Source: Leptospirales bacterium (GTDB lineage: Bacteria > Spirochaetota > Leptospiria > Leptospirales > Leptonemataceae). From it: 64,000 nt of DNA. Positions 42,120-52,500 of this stretch are shown in pieces. The position numbers and the translations under genes are program-made. The notes under the pieces were generated by a model. It saw only the letters and a list, made by a program, of their open reading frames with translations. It did no database searches and was not told where the DNA came from. Position 1 is the first letter of the stretch; each line of letters starts with the position of its first letter. The stretch is taken from contig JAIBBN010000009.1 in NCBI GenBank assembly GCA_019694655.1, positions 61,379 to 125,378 of the forward strand. Reading direction: 5' to 3'.

Positions 42120-43310
42120 ATGATCGACACCTTATCCTCGACCAATGTGCAAGCGCAACTCTGGATTCCGCTCTCGGAGGTGGAGGAATCGGCTCAGCGT
42201 CAGATTCGCAATATCGCCTCCATGCCGTGGTGCGCGCGCCTGGCGATCATGCCGGATGTTCACTTTGGAAAGGGAGCGACCGTTGGATCGGTCATTGCCA
42301 TGCGCGGCGCGGTCAGTCCGGCGGCGGTCGGCGTAGACATTGGCTGCGGCATGTGTGCATTGCCGTCCAGCTTGAAAATTTCGCAGCTGCCTGACTCGCT
42401 CAGGGCATTGCGCAACGCCATAGAAGGCGCAATACCTGTTGGTTTCGAATCTCATCCGGAAAATCGGCAGCTTCCTCGGGCTTTTCGCAGCGGCTCCCTG
42501 CAGGAGCAACTCTACGCTCACCTGCAAAAGTCGGCGGAGCTGGATCGCGGCGTAGCTTCGCTTCGCCAGCGCCTGGAGCGCCAGGCCGGAACGCTAGGCG
42601 GCGGAAACCATTTCATCGAGCTCTGCGCGGACCAGGCGGGAGGAATCTGGCTGCTGCTGCACAGCGGCAGTCGAAACATAGGCAAGAGTCTGGCAGAAAT
42701 CCACATTGCAAGGGCCAGGGAGTTGATCCACAATCAGTCCCTGCCAGACCGGGACCTGGCTGTCTTTCTGGCCGGCACTCCGGAAATGGAGAGCTACCGA
42801 AGCGATCTCAACTGGGCGCAAGAGTACGCACGCTGGAACCGAACATTGATGGTTGAGTATCTGAAAGATATCCTCTGCGACCTGTTTCCGGGAATTTCCT
42901 TTGGCGAAATGATCCAGTGCCACCATAATTATCTGGCCGAAGAAATGCACTTTGGCGAAGAGCTCTTTGTTACGCGCAAGGGCGCGATCTCGGCGCAAAA
43001 AGGGCAGTTTGGCATTATCCCGGGCTCCATGGGCGCTCGTTCCTTTGTGGTGCGGGGTCTGGGCAACGCCGACTCCATGCATTCCGCTTCACACGGCGCC
43101 GGCCGAAGGATGTCCCGCGGGGAAGCAAAGCGACGTTTCAATCAAGACGACTTGCTCGCCCAGACTGCCGGCATCGAATGTCGAAAGGATGCCGGCGTCG
43201 TCGACGAGATTCCTGGGGCTTACAAGGATATCGATCAGGTAATGGAGCGTCAGCGCGATCTGGTGGAAGTCTTTGCGGAACTAAAACAGTTGTTGTGCGT
43301 AAAGGGTTAG
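42120..43310 (+). CDS. rtcB: RNA-splicing ligase RtcB
   Basis: A 396-residue ligase that joins 2',3'-cyclic-phosphate or 3'-phosphate RNA ends to 5'-OH ends using GTP and Mn2+. It begins MIDTLSSTNVQAQLWIPLSE at 42120; the frame is open upstream but that extension is unlike the family. Motifs: RLAIMPDVHFGKGATVGSVI near residue 40-59, GVDIGCGM (71-78) with the metal-binding Asp/Cys, GGGNHFIEL and HSGSRNIG, and SHGAGRRMSR near the C terminus with the His that takes GMP. No intein is seen. It is convergent with the hydrolase gene (four-base overlap). No rtcA or CARF-type rtcR is nearby. Confidence 0.94.
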   Translation: MIDTLSSTNVQAQLWIPLSEVEESAQRQIRNIASMPWCARLAIMPDVHFGKGATVGSVIAMRGAVSPAAVGVDIGCGMCALPSSLKISQLPDSLRALRNAIEGAIPVGFESHPENRQLPRAFRSGSLQEQLYAHLQKSAELDRGVASLRQRLERQAGTLGGGNHFIELCADQAGGIWLLLHSGSRNIGKSLAEIHIARARELIHNQSLPDRDLAVFLAGTPEMESYRSDLNWAQEYARWNRTLMVEYLKDILCDLFPGISFGEMIQCHHNYLAEEMHFGEELFVTRKGAISAQKGQFGIIPGSMGARSFVVRGLGNADSMHSASHGAGRRMSRGEAKRRFNQDDLLAQTAGIECRKDAGVVDEIPGAYKDIDQVMERQRDLVEVFAELKQLLCVKG

Positions 43311-44218
43311 TTGGTCGTCCACGGCTTGAGAAACGCCAGCGTCTTTTCTACGGTTCGCTGCGGCGATTCGAAGGGAAAGAAGTGCGAGGCGGCTGGCAGG
43401 GTTTCGTGGCGTGAAGCGGAATGGCCTCGGCAGAGCAGGCGCGCGGCGCGCGGCGGGCAAACGCCGGAAGCCTGGGCGCGAAGCAGCAGCATCGGTTGTA
43501 GTACTTTCCGATGACTGCGCCACTGCCCGCCCTGAAAGCTCAGAAAAGTTTGCGCTTCAAGCTCCGGCGAGAGTCGCAATTGCATCCCTCCGGCCCCATC
43601 TTCTTTGAGAGCGCAATCAAGGTAGGATTGAAAACAAGCTCTGTCCCAGGCGCGAAAGGTGGGGCTGCGCAAGTAGGCTCGCTCTACGAGCGCCCGCGAG
43701 GCGAAGCGCTCGCGTCGGCGCAGCGCTTGCCTGGCCAGCGGATGAGGGAGGTAGGGCAGCAGGTAGCTGAGCCAGGGCGAGAAAACGGTTGGGTCAAAGA
43801 GCGCCAGGGCCCGCAGGCGCCGATCTGTGCATTGTGCAGCGGCCAGAAGGGCCGCCGCGCCGCCGAGGCTGTGACCCGCCAGAAACAGCGGTTGTTCCTG
43901 GCCGGTGACTTGCTCAGCCAGGAGAAAACGCAGGGCGTGAAGCGCCTGGTCGCCAAAGTCGGCCCAGCTTTGCGGGCGCACGGCTTCCGAATCGCCGTGT
44001 CCGCTGAAATCCAGGGCCCAGGCGTCGAGGCCTTCGCTGCCAAAACGTTCCAGCAGTGGAAGGTAGGCCCCGGAGGGAAAACCCGTGGCATGCAGCAGCA
44101 GGAGACTTCCGCGTCGCTTGATCTGTCCCGCTTCAGCAGGCGCGCCAAGGTGATGAAGCGCAAGTCTGATACCCCTCCACTCCAAAAAGGTAGTATAAAA
44201 AGAAGGCATATATTGCAT
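43307..44218 (-). CDS. Alpha/beta hydrolase
   Basis: A 303-residue cytoplasmic hydrolase starting MQYMPSFYTTFLEWRGIRLA, with a possible internal start at residue 4. LLLLHATGFPSGAYLPLLER near 39-58 is the oxyanion region, and WALDFSGHGDSEAV near 69-82 and the nucleophile elbow LAGHSLGGAAALL near 114-126 are classic. The base His is probably in PAASHFFPFESP near the end. Substrate cannot be told. It overlaps rtcB by four bases at the convergent end; the 188-base spacer upstream contains a 6-bp inverted repeat GAATCT/AGATTC at 44246-44263. Confidence 0.85.
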   Translation of the reverse strand: MQYMPSFYTTFLEWRGIRLALHHLGAPAEAGQIKRRGSLLLLHATGFPSGAYLPLLERFGSEGLDAWALDFSGHGDSEAVRPQSWADFGDQALHALRFLLAEQVTGQEQPLFLAGHSLGGAAALLAAAQCTDRRLRALALFDPTVFSPWLSYLLPYLPHPLARQALRRRERFASRALVERAYLRSPTFRAWDRACFQSYLDCALKEDGAGGMQLRLSPELEAQTFLSFQGGQWRSHRKVLQPMLLLRAQASGVCPPRAARLLCRGHSASRHETLPAASHFFPFESPQRTVEKTLAFLKPWTTN

Positions 44219-44406
44219 TTTCCGTGCGATCTGCTTTGCCTTGTTGAATCTACCAGCAGATTCTAGAATAATTCAGGGTCCAGACGGCGCCTCAAATCAG
44301 GAAATTCGCTTTTTTTATGGTCGCTGATCACTGGTAAAAAAACTAGTGTCTGCAAAAGGGGCAGATTGACCCTTTGGTGCGTCAAAAATAGGCAGAGGGA
44401 CAGGCG

Positions 44407-46524
44407 ATGCAAAGCGAACTTAGCATGCGGGGCGAGGCTCTCAACTTCATCAGCAATATCACGCGGGCGATGAGCCAGAATGATGAGCCAGAATCGGTTC
44501 TGGACCAAATTCTCTCTGCCTGCATGCAGATCACCGCTGCCGATTCCGGCAGCATAATGCTGCTTGATCAGGACAAACAGACTCTGCGTATCCGCGTAGC
44601 CCGCGGACTCAGCGTGGATACAGAGACCTTCAGTCTGGCGGTGGGGCAGGGGGTTAGCGGCTGGGCGGCCCTGCACGGCAAGTCGCGCCTGGTGCATGAT
44701 GCCCAGCTGGAGCCGGACTATGTGGCGGTCAATGACGAGCTGCGCAGCGAGCTTGTGGCGCCAATGCTTGTGCGCGCCGACGTAATTGGCGTAGTCTCCG
44801 TTGATTCCAGGCGAGCGAACGCCTTCAACGTTCAGCAGGAACATATCTTGAGCATCATGGCCAATCTGGCCGCGCAGATTTTCCAGAAGCTCAGCGACAA
44901 TCGATTGCTGAAGATTCGCGACCGCTTCCACCGCGTGATGATCGAAATCTCTCGCGTTGTCTCCGCCTCGCTGCGCCTTGAGGACGTGTTTCGAGAGATC
45001 ATGACGATTACGGAAAAGGCCTTTCGATTGCATCGCAGCACCCTTCTGCTCTACGATCGTGAAGAGGACGTACTGAAGATCGAAGCGAGCGTGAATGCTC
45101 CGCGCGATGAAACAGCGGCGCTGCGCTATGCGCCGGGCGAGGGGATCACCGGCCAGGTGTTTTTGAACAAGAAGGCAGCCTATGTTCCCAGCGTGTTGCA
45201 GGCGCCCGATTTTCTGAACCGCATGAAGCTGGTAGGCGATAGCGAGGACATGGCCTTTTTCTGTTGTCCAATTTTCTCTGGACCGGATGTGGTCGGCGTC
45301 TTTTCAACCTTTACCCGCCAGGCGCGCGATGACGAAGCCAATTCGATGCTCGAATTTCTTGAGATCGTTGGCTCGTTCATTTCCCAGGCTATTACCATCC
45401 AGAAGCTGGTGAGAGATGAAACGCGAGTTGTAATGTTTGAAAACATTCAACTCAAGCGAGAGCTCTCCGGCAAATACCAGTTTGGCAGCCTCATTGGCCG
45501 CTCGCCGGCGATGATGAGGCTCTTTGAAAAGGTTCGCATCATTGCCGATTCGCGAGCTTCGATTCTGCTTACTGGAGAATCGGGAACCGGCAAGGAGCTA
45601 ATCGCTTCCGCGATCCACTACAATAGCCCGCGACGCGACGGACCATTCGTAAAAATCAACTGTGCAGCGATCCCCGAAAATCTGCTGGAGAGCGAACTCT
45701 TTGGTCACCGTAAGGGCGCTTTTACCGGGGCTGTGGCGGACAAGAAGGGCAAATTTGAAGCGGCGGATGGCGGTTCCATTTTTCTCGACGAAATTGGCGA
45801 GCTGGATCTAAATCTGCAGAGCAAATTGTTGCGCGTACTTCAAGAGCGGGAGATCGAACCGGTCGGCGGCCGCACGCGACAGGTCGATATCCGCGTCATC
45901 GCTGCGACCAACGCCGATCTTGAAGAGAAGATTGCGCAAAAGCGCTTTCGCGCCGACCTCTACTATCGTTTGAATGTAATTCATTTGAAGATCCCGCCAT
46001 TGCGCGAAAGAAAAGAGGATATTCTGGCGCTGGTGCACCATTTTATCGAAAAATTCAACAAGGAGAACGGGAAGAACATCGCCGGCATTGCCCCCGATGC
46101 CATACAATTGCTGGAAAACTATGATTGGCCGGGCAACGTCCGCCAGCTGGAAAATGTGCTGGAGCGATCCGTTGTTCTCAGTCAGCGCGATGCATTGACC
46201 GCCGAGGATTTTCAGGACAGTACTCTGCCTTTTCGGGAATTCCAGAACTATACGGCGGAAGCTGAGGTCGGCCACGCTGCGCCGCAAACAGTTGAGCTTG
46301 CCGTTGGCGGCGGCGATTGGGCCGAGCGCACTTTGCCTTCCGAGGAACGACTTCGCGAAATGGAGGGCCGCGTCTACGACATTGTCATAGCGGAAGTAGA
46401 GAAGCGACTGATCCTGATGGCGCTCAAGAAGTTCCGCTACACCAAGACACAGGCGGCGCGTTATCTGGGCATCAACCGCAACACGCTGGATAAGAAAATT
46501 CGCGAACTCAGCATCGACTACTGA
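44407..46524 (+). CDS. GAF-GAF sigma-54-dependent transcriptional activator
   Basis: A 705-residue bacterial enhancer-binding protein. Residues 15-165 and 185-340 are two GAF sensor domains ([40 protein letters not shown]). The AAA+ core has Walker [12 protein letters not shown] near residue 390, and GAFTGA near 437, the loop that contacts sigma-54. [15 protein letters not shown] is Walker B. A Fis-type HTH ends the protein ([20 protein letters not shown]). GAF domains may bind cyclic nucleotides or small molecules. The stop overlaps the convergent giant gene by seven bases. Target genes are not evident. Confidence 0.94.
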   Translation: MQSELSMRGEALNFISNITRAMSQNDEPESVLDQILSACMQITAADSGSIMLLDQDKQTLRIRVARGLSVDTETFSLAVGQGVSGWAALHGKSRLVHDAQLEPDYVAVNDELRSELVAPMLVRADVIGVVSVDSRRANAFNVQQEHILSIMANLAAQIFQKLSDNRLLKIRDRFHRVMIEISRVVSASLRLEDVFREIMTITEKAFRLHRSTLLLYDREEDVLKIEASVNAPRDETAALRYAPGEGITGQVFLNKKAAYVPSVLQAPDFLNRMKLVGDSEDMAFFCCPIFSGPDVVGVFSTFTRQARDDEANSMLEFLEIVGSFISQAITIQKLVRDETRVVMFENIQLKRELSGKYQFGSLIGRSPAMMRLFEKVRIIADSRASILLTGESGTGKELIASAIHYNSPRRDGPFVKINCAAIPENLLESELFGHRKGAFTGAVADKKGKFEAADGGSIFLDEIGELDLNLQSKLLRVLQEREIEPVGGRTRQVDIRVIAATNADLEEKIAQKRFRADLYYRLNVIHLKIPPLRERKEDILALVHHFIEKFNKENGKNIAGIAPDAIQLLENYDWPGNVRQLENVLERSVVLSQRDALTAEDFQDSTLPFREFQNYTAEAEVGHAAPQTVELAVGGGDWAERTLPSEERLREMEGRVYDIVIAEVEKRLILMALKKFRYTKTQAARYLGINRNTLDKKIRELSIDY

Positions 46525-49500
46525 ACGGGCGGATCCTCAATCCAGACTGGCGTGAAAATACGGTAAAGATTGGCGTCCGTTTCAACGGCGCCATTGTTCC
46601 GGCGCAGATTGAAGATTGCCGCCAGGTAGCGACGGGCAATATCGGTTTCGCGCAGGGATCGATTGTAAAACAGCCGAATGAAATAGGCGTGCTGGAAGTT
46701 GTTTGGTTCGTGCAGGGTCATCAGCCCGGGGCTGTGCAGGCGCGCCGCCAGCTGACGCTGCAAGGACCGAAAGGTGCGAACATTGGCCAGAACGTCGTCG
46801 CTATCGGTAGCAGCGCTCAGGAACCAGGGCTGAGTCGATGCTCCCTGCGTCCACTGTCGCAGTGCGCCCTCAGCGTCGCGGCTGCGCAACATCCAGTGCC
46901 GGGCGGCGGCCGCATTGCGGTCATCGCGCTGGCCGAGAGAGAGTTGCTCCATGCGATCCAGCGTCTGCTGCAAGGCGCCTTCGGCGGCGCCAGATCGGCT
47001 CAGTGCTACCAGGAATTGATCGGGATATTCCTCCCCCCCTCGCCAGGCGGCCGGCGCGGTGCGCGCCATCGATCGCGGGTCCAGCGCCTGAAACAGGCGG
47101 TCTCCGCGTTGCGGCGGTATCGGGGCCATGGCCAGAACGTCTGGCATCCAGACATAGATCAATCCGCGTGCGGAAATAGGCGCCATAGCGCGCATGCGTC
47201 GGGAAAGATCGCTGAACACGGCGCCGGCATCCTGTCCGCGTCGCAAGCGGGAGAGGTATTCCCGCGTACTTCCGCGCAAGTATCGTCCGCCGCCATCCAA
47301 TTCGCTGGCCTCTACCTTGCCGTCGTGCAGTAGGATGCGAAAGGCCTGATCTGCAGTATCCGCAAGAATTGCGTAATTTTGACTGGCAGGCAGGCGGGCC
47401 AGTAGTCCGGCAACGGCGTCCTCAAACATTGGCGGCGAGGATGCACTCTGTTCTTCCGATTGCATCCAGCGCAGCAGCGCTTCCTGGTGCAAAGCGGCGT
47501 TCGCCAGAAAAGTCCAATTAGATTGGCGGATAGCCTCCAGCTTGGCCAGCGCTGCGGCAGCCTTCAATTGCGCGGCGCCGGAAAGCAGTCCGTCGCCGTC
47601 GCGAGTTATGCGGCCAATGGCCGCGTTCCAGTGCGCGATCGAATCTGGAGAAGCATTTAGCGGAATAGCAGAAAGCAGATCCGTCAAACCGCCAGGGCCG
47701 CGCCGCTGCAACTGCAACGTCCATGAGGCCGCCCGGCTACTGAGCGGCGTGCGCCACCCCGCGCGTAGTTCGATCAACGCGGCGCGCGCTGCGCGCGTAT
47801 CTCGCATATCATCCGGAATTGCGTTCGCTGCCGCTTCAAAATGCAGTTGCAGCAGTCGCGCAGCGCCCGCAAAGTCCTCCAGTTCAATCAAGTATTCTGC
47901 GGCAATCAGGGCCATCCATGCTGCTCTGCTTTCGCTGCCCGATCGCTCGGCCCGCAGCAGCATCTCGGTCGACTGTAGAGCTTGCAATTCGCCATCGTAA
48001 GGCATCGCCGCCAGCAGCAACCGAAACAGCGCCGCCCGCTCCAGTGGCGCAACGGAACGATAGGCGGATCCGCCTTCCGGGGTTGTCACATCGCTCAAAT
48101 CGAGCAGGGTCGGCGTCTGGCCTTTCATGAAGGCGCGCGTTTGTTCATAGAGGCGACGTCGAAACTTGGCCAGCGCCAGGCCGCCGCGGTCGATGGCTAT
48201 CGTATCGATCCTGGCGTTGAAGGCGACGTCGGAATCGAAGGCCGCGCTGGCCAGCATTTGATCGGGCTGCGGCGCCTGATCAACGGTCAGATTTGCCGGC
48301 ATCGCGCCGCCAAAAAGAAAGTAGCGAACGCACTGGCTTTCAAATCGAATTAGCGCCGCACTTTCGGTCTGGCCTCGTCTTTGTAGTGCATCGCTCAGTA
48401 GCGTCGCTTCTCGCAGCAGGGCGTGAGAGTTGAGCAATGCGCCTACTTCAACGGCGCGCGAGTTCCCGCTGATTTGTGGCAGAGCGCGATCAAAACTCTG
48501 CGGAAATTGAGCGCGTTCGTCGTTACGATCGCCAAAGCGATTGCGCCGCAGGCGCGCCAGTAGCTCGAGGTTGGCCATTTCCTGACGGTCGCCGCCTGCC
48601 GCCCCTTGTTCGCTCATTCGCCGCGCCAGACCTAGATCGCCGACCTCCAGCAGAGACTCGACAAGATCGTGCAGCGCCGCCTGTCGCAGCGGACCGGTCG
48701 CACCAGCCTGATTGAGCAATCGCTGACAAATTGCCTCGCGTTCTACAGTATTTCGCGCCAGGCGCAGGTCGATGCGCGCCACGGCGCGATCGTCCTCAAA
48801 AAGCTGCAGCTCGTCGACGGCGGCTGTTTGCAGCGAAGCGGCATAACGATAGCGGTCGCCAGCCTCGATCAGGTTCCCCGCGGCCTCCAGGCGCCTGGCC
48901 TCGCTCAATGTCTGGCTGCGCTGCGCCGCAATTTGCAGCTGTTGCGCTTCGCGACGAAAGCCAGCCGCGCCGAAAATGCGCAGTCCGCTTTCCTCGTAGG
49001 GAGTTGCGCCTCGTTCTTCCAGCAGCCTGGCAACGTACCGCAAATCGGGAGTTGTCGCGCCCCTGGCGGCGACCAGCGCTGCCGCCTGGGCCTGCGGATT
49101 GCCGCCGCGAAACATAGTTTGCATTGTTTCGACGTCGTTTTGCTCTATTCTGGCAGCGGCCAGCGTACTGACGCCCTGGGCGCGCAGCGCCTCGTACAGT
49201 CTGGCAACGGCGCGAAACGAGGAACCATCGTCGCCCGTGCGCCAGGCGAACGCCAGCGAGGTGAAGCGCTCCTCGGAAAACCAGATTCGTGCATCAAAGA
49301 AGAGTCGTTCGCCGGCTCGAAATAGGATCTCGGAATCGGGCGCGGGCAGGGCCACTATGTCTGCGTCTTGCGCTGCCGCGCCTTCATAGTCCAGAGCAGC
49401 AAATGTCCTCAAATTGTAGGCGCGCAATTGCGGCGGCGCGCTGAGCTGCGGACGATCTAGATATGCGGGAAATAGATCGCTGAATCGGGTGGCGAAGAGC

Positions 49501-52500
49501 GGCGGCCTCCATCCCGCTTCGCGGGCCAGGTTTTCATAGGCCCCGTTGTAGAGGCGGGAATCTGGAATCAGAGTCCACTGAAGGTTGCTATTTGCGCCCA
49601 GGCAGGCCTGCAGTCCGGGTCGGAGGTCATCGGGGCCGACTTCGGGAGAAGGCGCAATGAAGTGCAGCGGCTGGCCGCCGCGCAGGCACCACAGCGCGAC
49701 GCCATGGCGCGTCTGAAAATTGCGAACGATGGCTTGATCAGGCAGCAGTTGCGGCAATGGAACGCCTTGCGCCGAGATCAAAACAAGAAACGGACGCCAC
49801 GCCGGTCTCATTTGGAGCATCAAATCTCGGTGCTTTCGAAAATCCGAAAGCATTCGTTCGCGCGCCGCCAACAATTCCTGCAAATTCTGTCGGGAGTAGC
49901 GCAGACGCGACTCTTCGCGATCCAGTCGAATCAATTCATTCTGGGCAAAACGCATGCGGCGGAAGGCCCGCTGCAGATCGGCATCGGCAAACTGAATGGG
50001 ATTGCGCAGGAATTGCCAGTTGAGATGGAGCTCCCATTGCAGTTCCAGCGAACGCAGCGCCTCATTGCTTTTGCCTGACTCAATCAGATACTCCGCCGCC
50101 TGCTGCAACAGCGAATCAGCGCTGCGCGAGACAGAGGCGTAGAGACGAGGCGTTTCCACCAGCATCTCGATGCATCGATTGAATTGTTCCAGCGCGGCGC
50201 TGCGGCGTCCCTCGCGATCGGGCAGTCGGCTTAGCTCGGCTTCCAGTTGGGCCAGCAAGGAACGCGCTTGCCACTCCTCGGCGCGCAATCCAAACTCAAA
50301 GCTGAGTTCGATGAGTTCATTCAATTGACGTCGCGCCTCATAGTGACGGCCAGCGGCAGTCAGTATCCGCGACTGGTTGATTCTCAGGCGAATTGCGCGG
50401 GGCGAGGAGTTTTGCTCGCCGCTCAGTAGCGAGAGCGTATCGCCGTAATTTTTCAGGGCCGCCTCATATTCGGCCTGTACGGCGGCATCCTGGCCGCCGG
50501 CGCGCTGCAGGTTGCGCCCGCGATAAAAGTGCAGGCCTCCTTCAATGGTGAGGATTTCGCTCAGTTGCCGATTGACGCGGACCGCCAGGGCCGGCCCATC
50601 GCGCAGATCATCATATTCGTAGTCCGGCTGTTCCTGCTGCTGCTCGGCAATAAACTGCGCCTTGACCTGCTCGCGATAGTCATTGCGGAAGGCAGCTACC
50701 TCATCCAGACCTTCATCAATGGACCTCAGGACCGCCGTCGCCTCGGTCCTTTCTTCCTCAAAAAAGGCAAAGAGCGACTTGAATCGATTGGAAAAATTCC
50801 TTCGAAAACTATTCAGAATTGAATAGCGACGCGCGGCGCTGGCAGCATCCCCAAAAAGGCTGGCGGCGCGCGAAAAATCGCGCGAACGGTAAGAATTCAC
50901 CGCCGACTGGCTGAGCGCTGCAATGGCGCCCAGGCGTCCCAGACGCAGATCAAAGTCGCGCTCCTCGAAAATCTGGCGACGTTGCCGAAGCAGGTACTCG
51001 GCGCCGGAGAGGTCGCCCTGCAAGATGCGGTTTTCCAGTTGAATGCCCAGCGCCAGCTCGTACTGACGGAGCGGAGAAAACCCATAGGGATTGCGACCAT
51101 CGCCGACAACCGAAAAGTCCTCGCCATAGGGCAATACGCAGCCCAGAGCGCGACCGCCCACAGTCTGCGGCAAATACTGCTCGTCGAAGCGAATCAGACT
51201 GGAATCGCGCGCGTAGCGGGCGGCTTGCTCGGCGCGCTCATCGGCCTGGGCATACTCGCCTTGCCCCTGCAGAGCAAGGGCGATAAAGTTCATCAAGCTG
51301 GATCGATCAATCGAGCCGGTGTGGCCGCCGGCGTCGCCATAGAGTCGAAGCTCGGCGTCTCGATAGTGCAGATGCGCTTCTTCGTATTCGCCGGCCTCCC
51401 AGTGCGACAGGCCGGTTAGCGCCGCCAGCAAGGCCATTTTGTAGCGTACCTGCTCGATGGCATGTTGCAATTGATCCAGACGAACCTTGAGAACCTCGGG
51501 GGACTCTACGGCATTTCCCGCCGGTCGCTCGCCGGCCTGAGATCGCAATAGAAAGCTAATAGTTGAGTAGCGCTCGTGCAGCGGCTTGCGCTCCATTTCA
51601 TCATAGATGCGATAGGCGCGCTGCAGGCGTATTGCCGCGGGTCCGGGCTGGCCATCGTAGTAGAGCGCACGTCCAAGATTCGCTTCAAAAAGTGCGCGCT
51701 GCCGATAGTCGGTGAAGCCCTCGCCGCGGATGCGCGCAAAACTGTCCTCCGCCGCCTGGTAGTGCAAAATGGCCCTTTTGAAGTTCAGCAGTCGAAAATA
51801 GCTATTGGCCAAATTCAGATTCAATGCACCTGAGGCCTGCGGGTCATTCAGGGCGCTCTGCTTCTCCAGCGCCTGGCGGTAGAGTTCAATGCTGCCTTCA
51901 TACAATGACTCCGGGAAATAGTTGCGATACAGGTCTGCATAAAAGTTGCGATCGGTTGGAGCGACAGGTTCGGTGCGAGTAACAAAATAGTATGTATCTT
52001 CCAATAAAGTCGGGACAGTATATACTCGGCGCTGCTGCTGTTCGTCGAGATATTGATAGAGCCAGCCAAGCAGAAGGTAGGCATCGGCCTGCAGCGGATC
52101 GACGTTGAGCATGTAGATCAGCAAGTATTCGGCGCTCTTCAGGTCCCTGAGCGTTTCCTCCTTTTTTTGGCGCAACAAATCCGGAGGCAGATAGACTCCG
52201 CCTGGGCGCAGTCGTTCGGTTATCGTGCGTTGTTCGGATGCCGCGGCCTCCTGGATGCGAGCGTAGAAGGCCTCCTTCTCGACGTTCTTCTTGATCAGGG
52301 CATAGGCGTAGCCATAGATCATCGATAGGTCGCCGGCATCGGCCGCTTCTCCCTGTGCCGACCGATATACGCCAAGGATTTCGTCGAAGGTATCCGCACG
52401 ATATGGATCCTGAGTTTGGAATACGCCGGCCACATCGCTTTGGCTCAAGAACAAGAACTGCTTTTCCTGGGCCTCCATCAGGAAGCGGTTCTTCTCTGCG

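Noticed and set aside
42120..43310. Intein or frameshift in rtcB
   Set aside because: All RtcB motifs are in one continuous frame of normal length.
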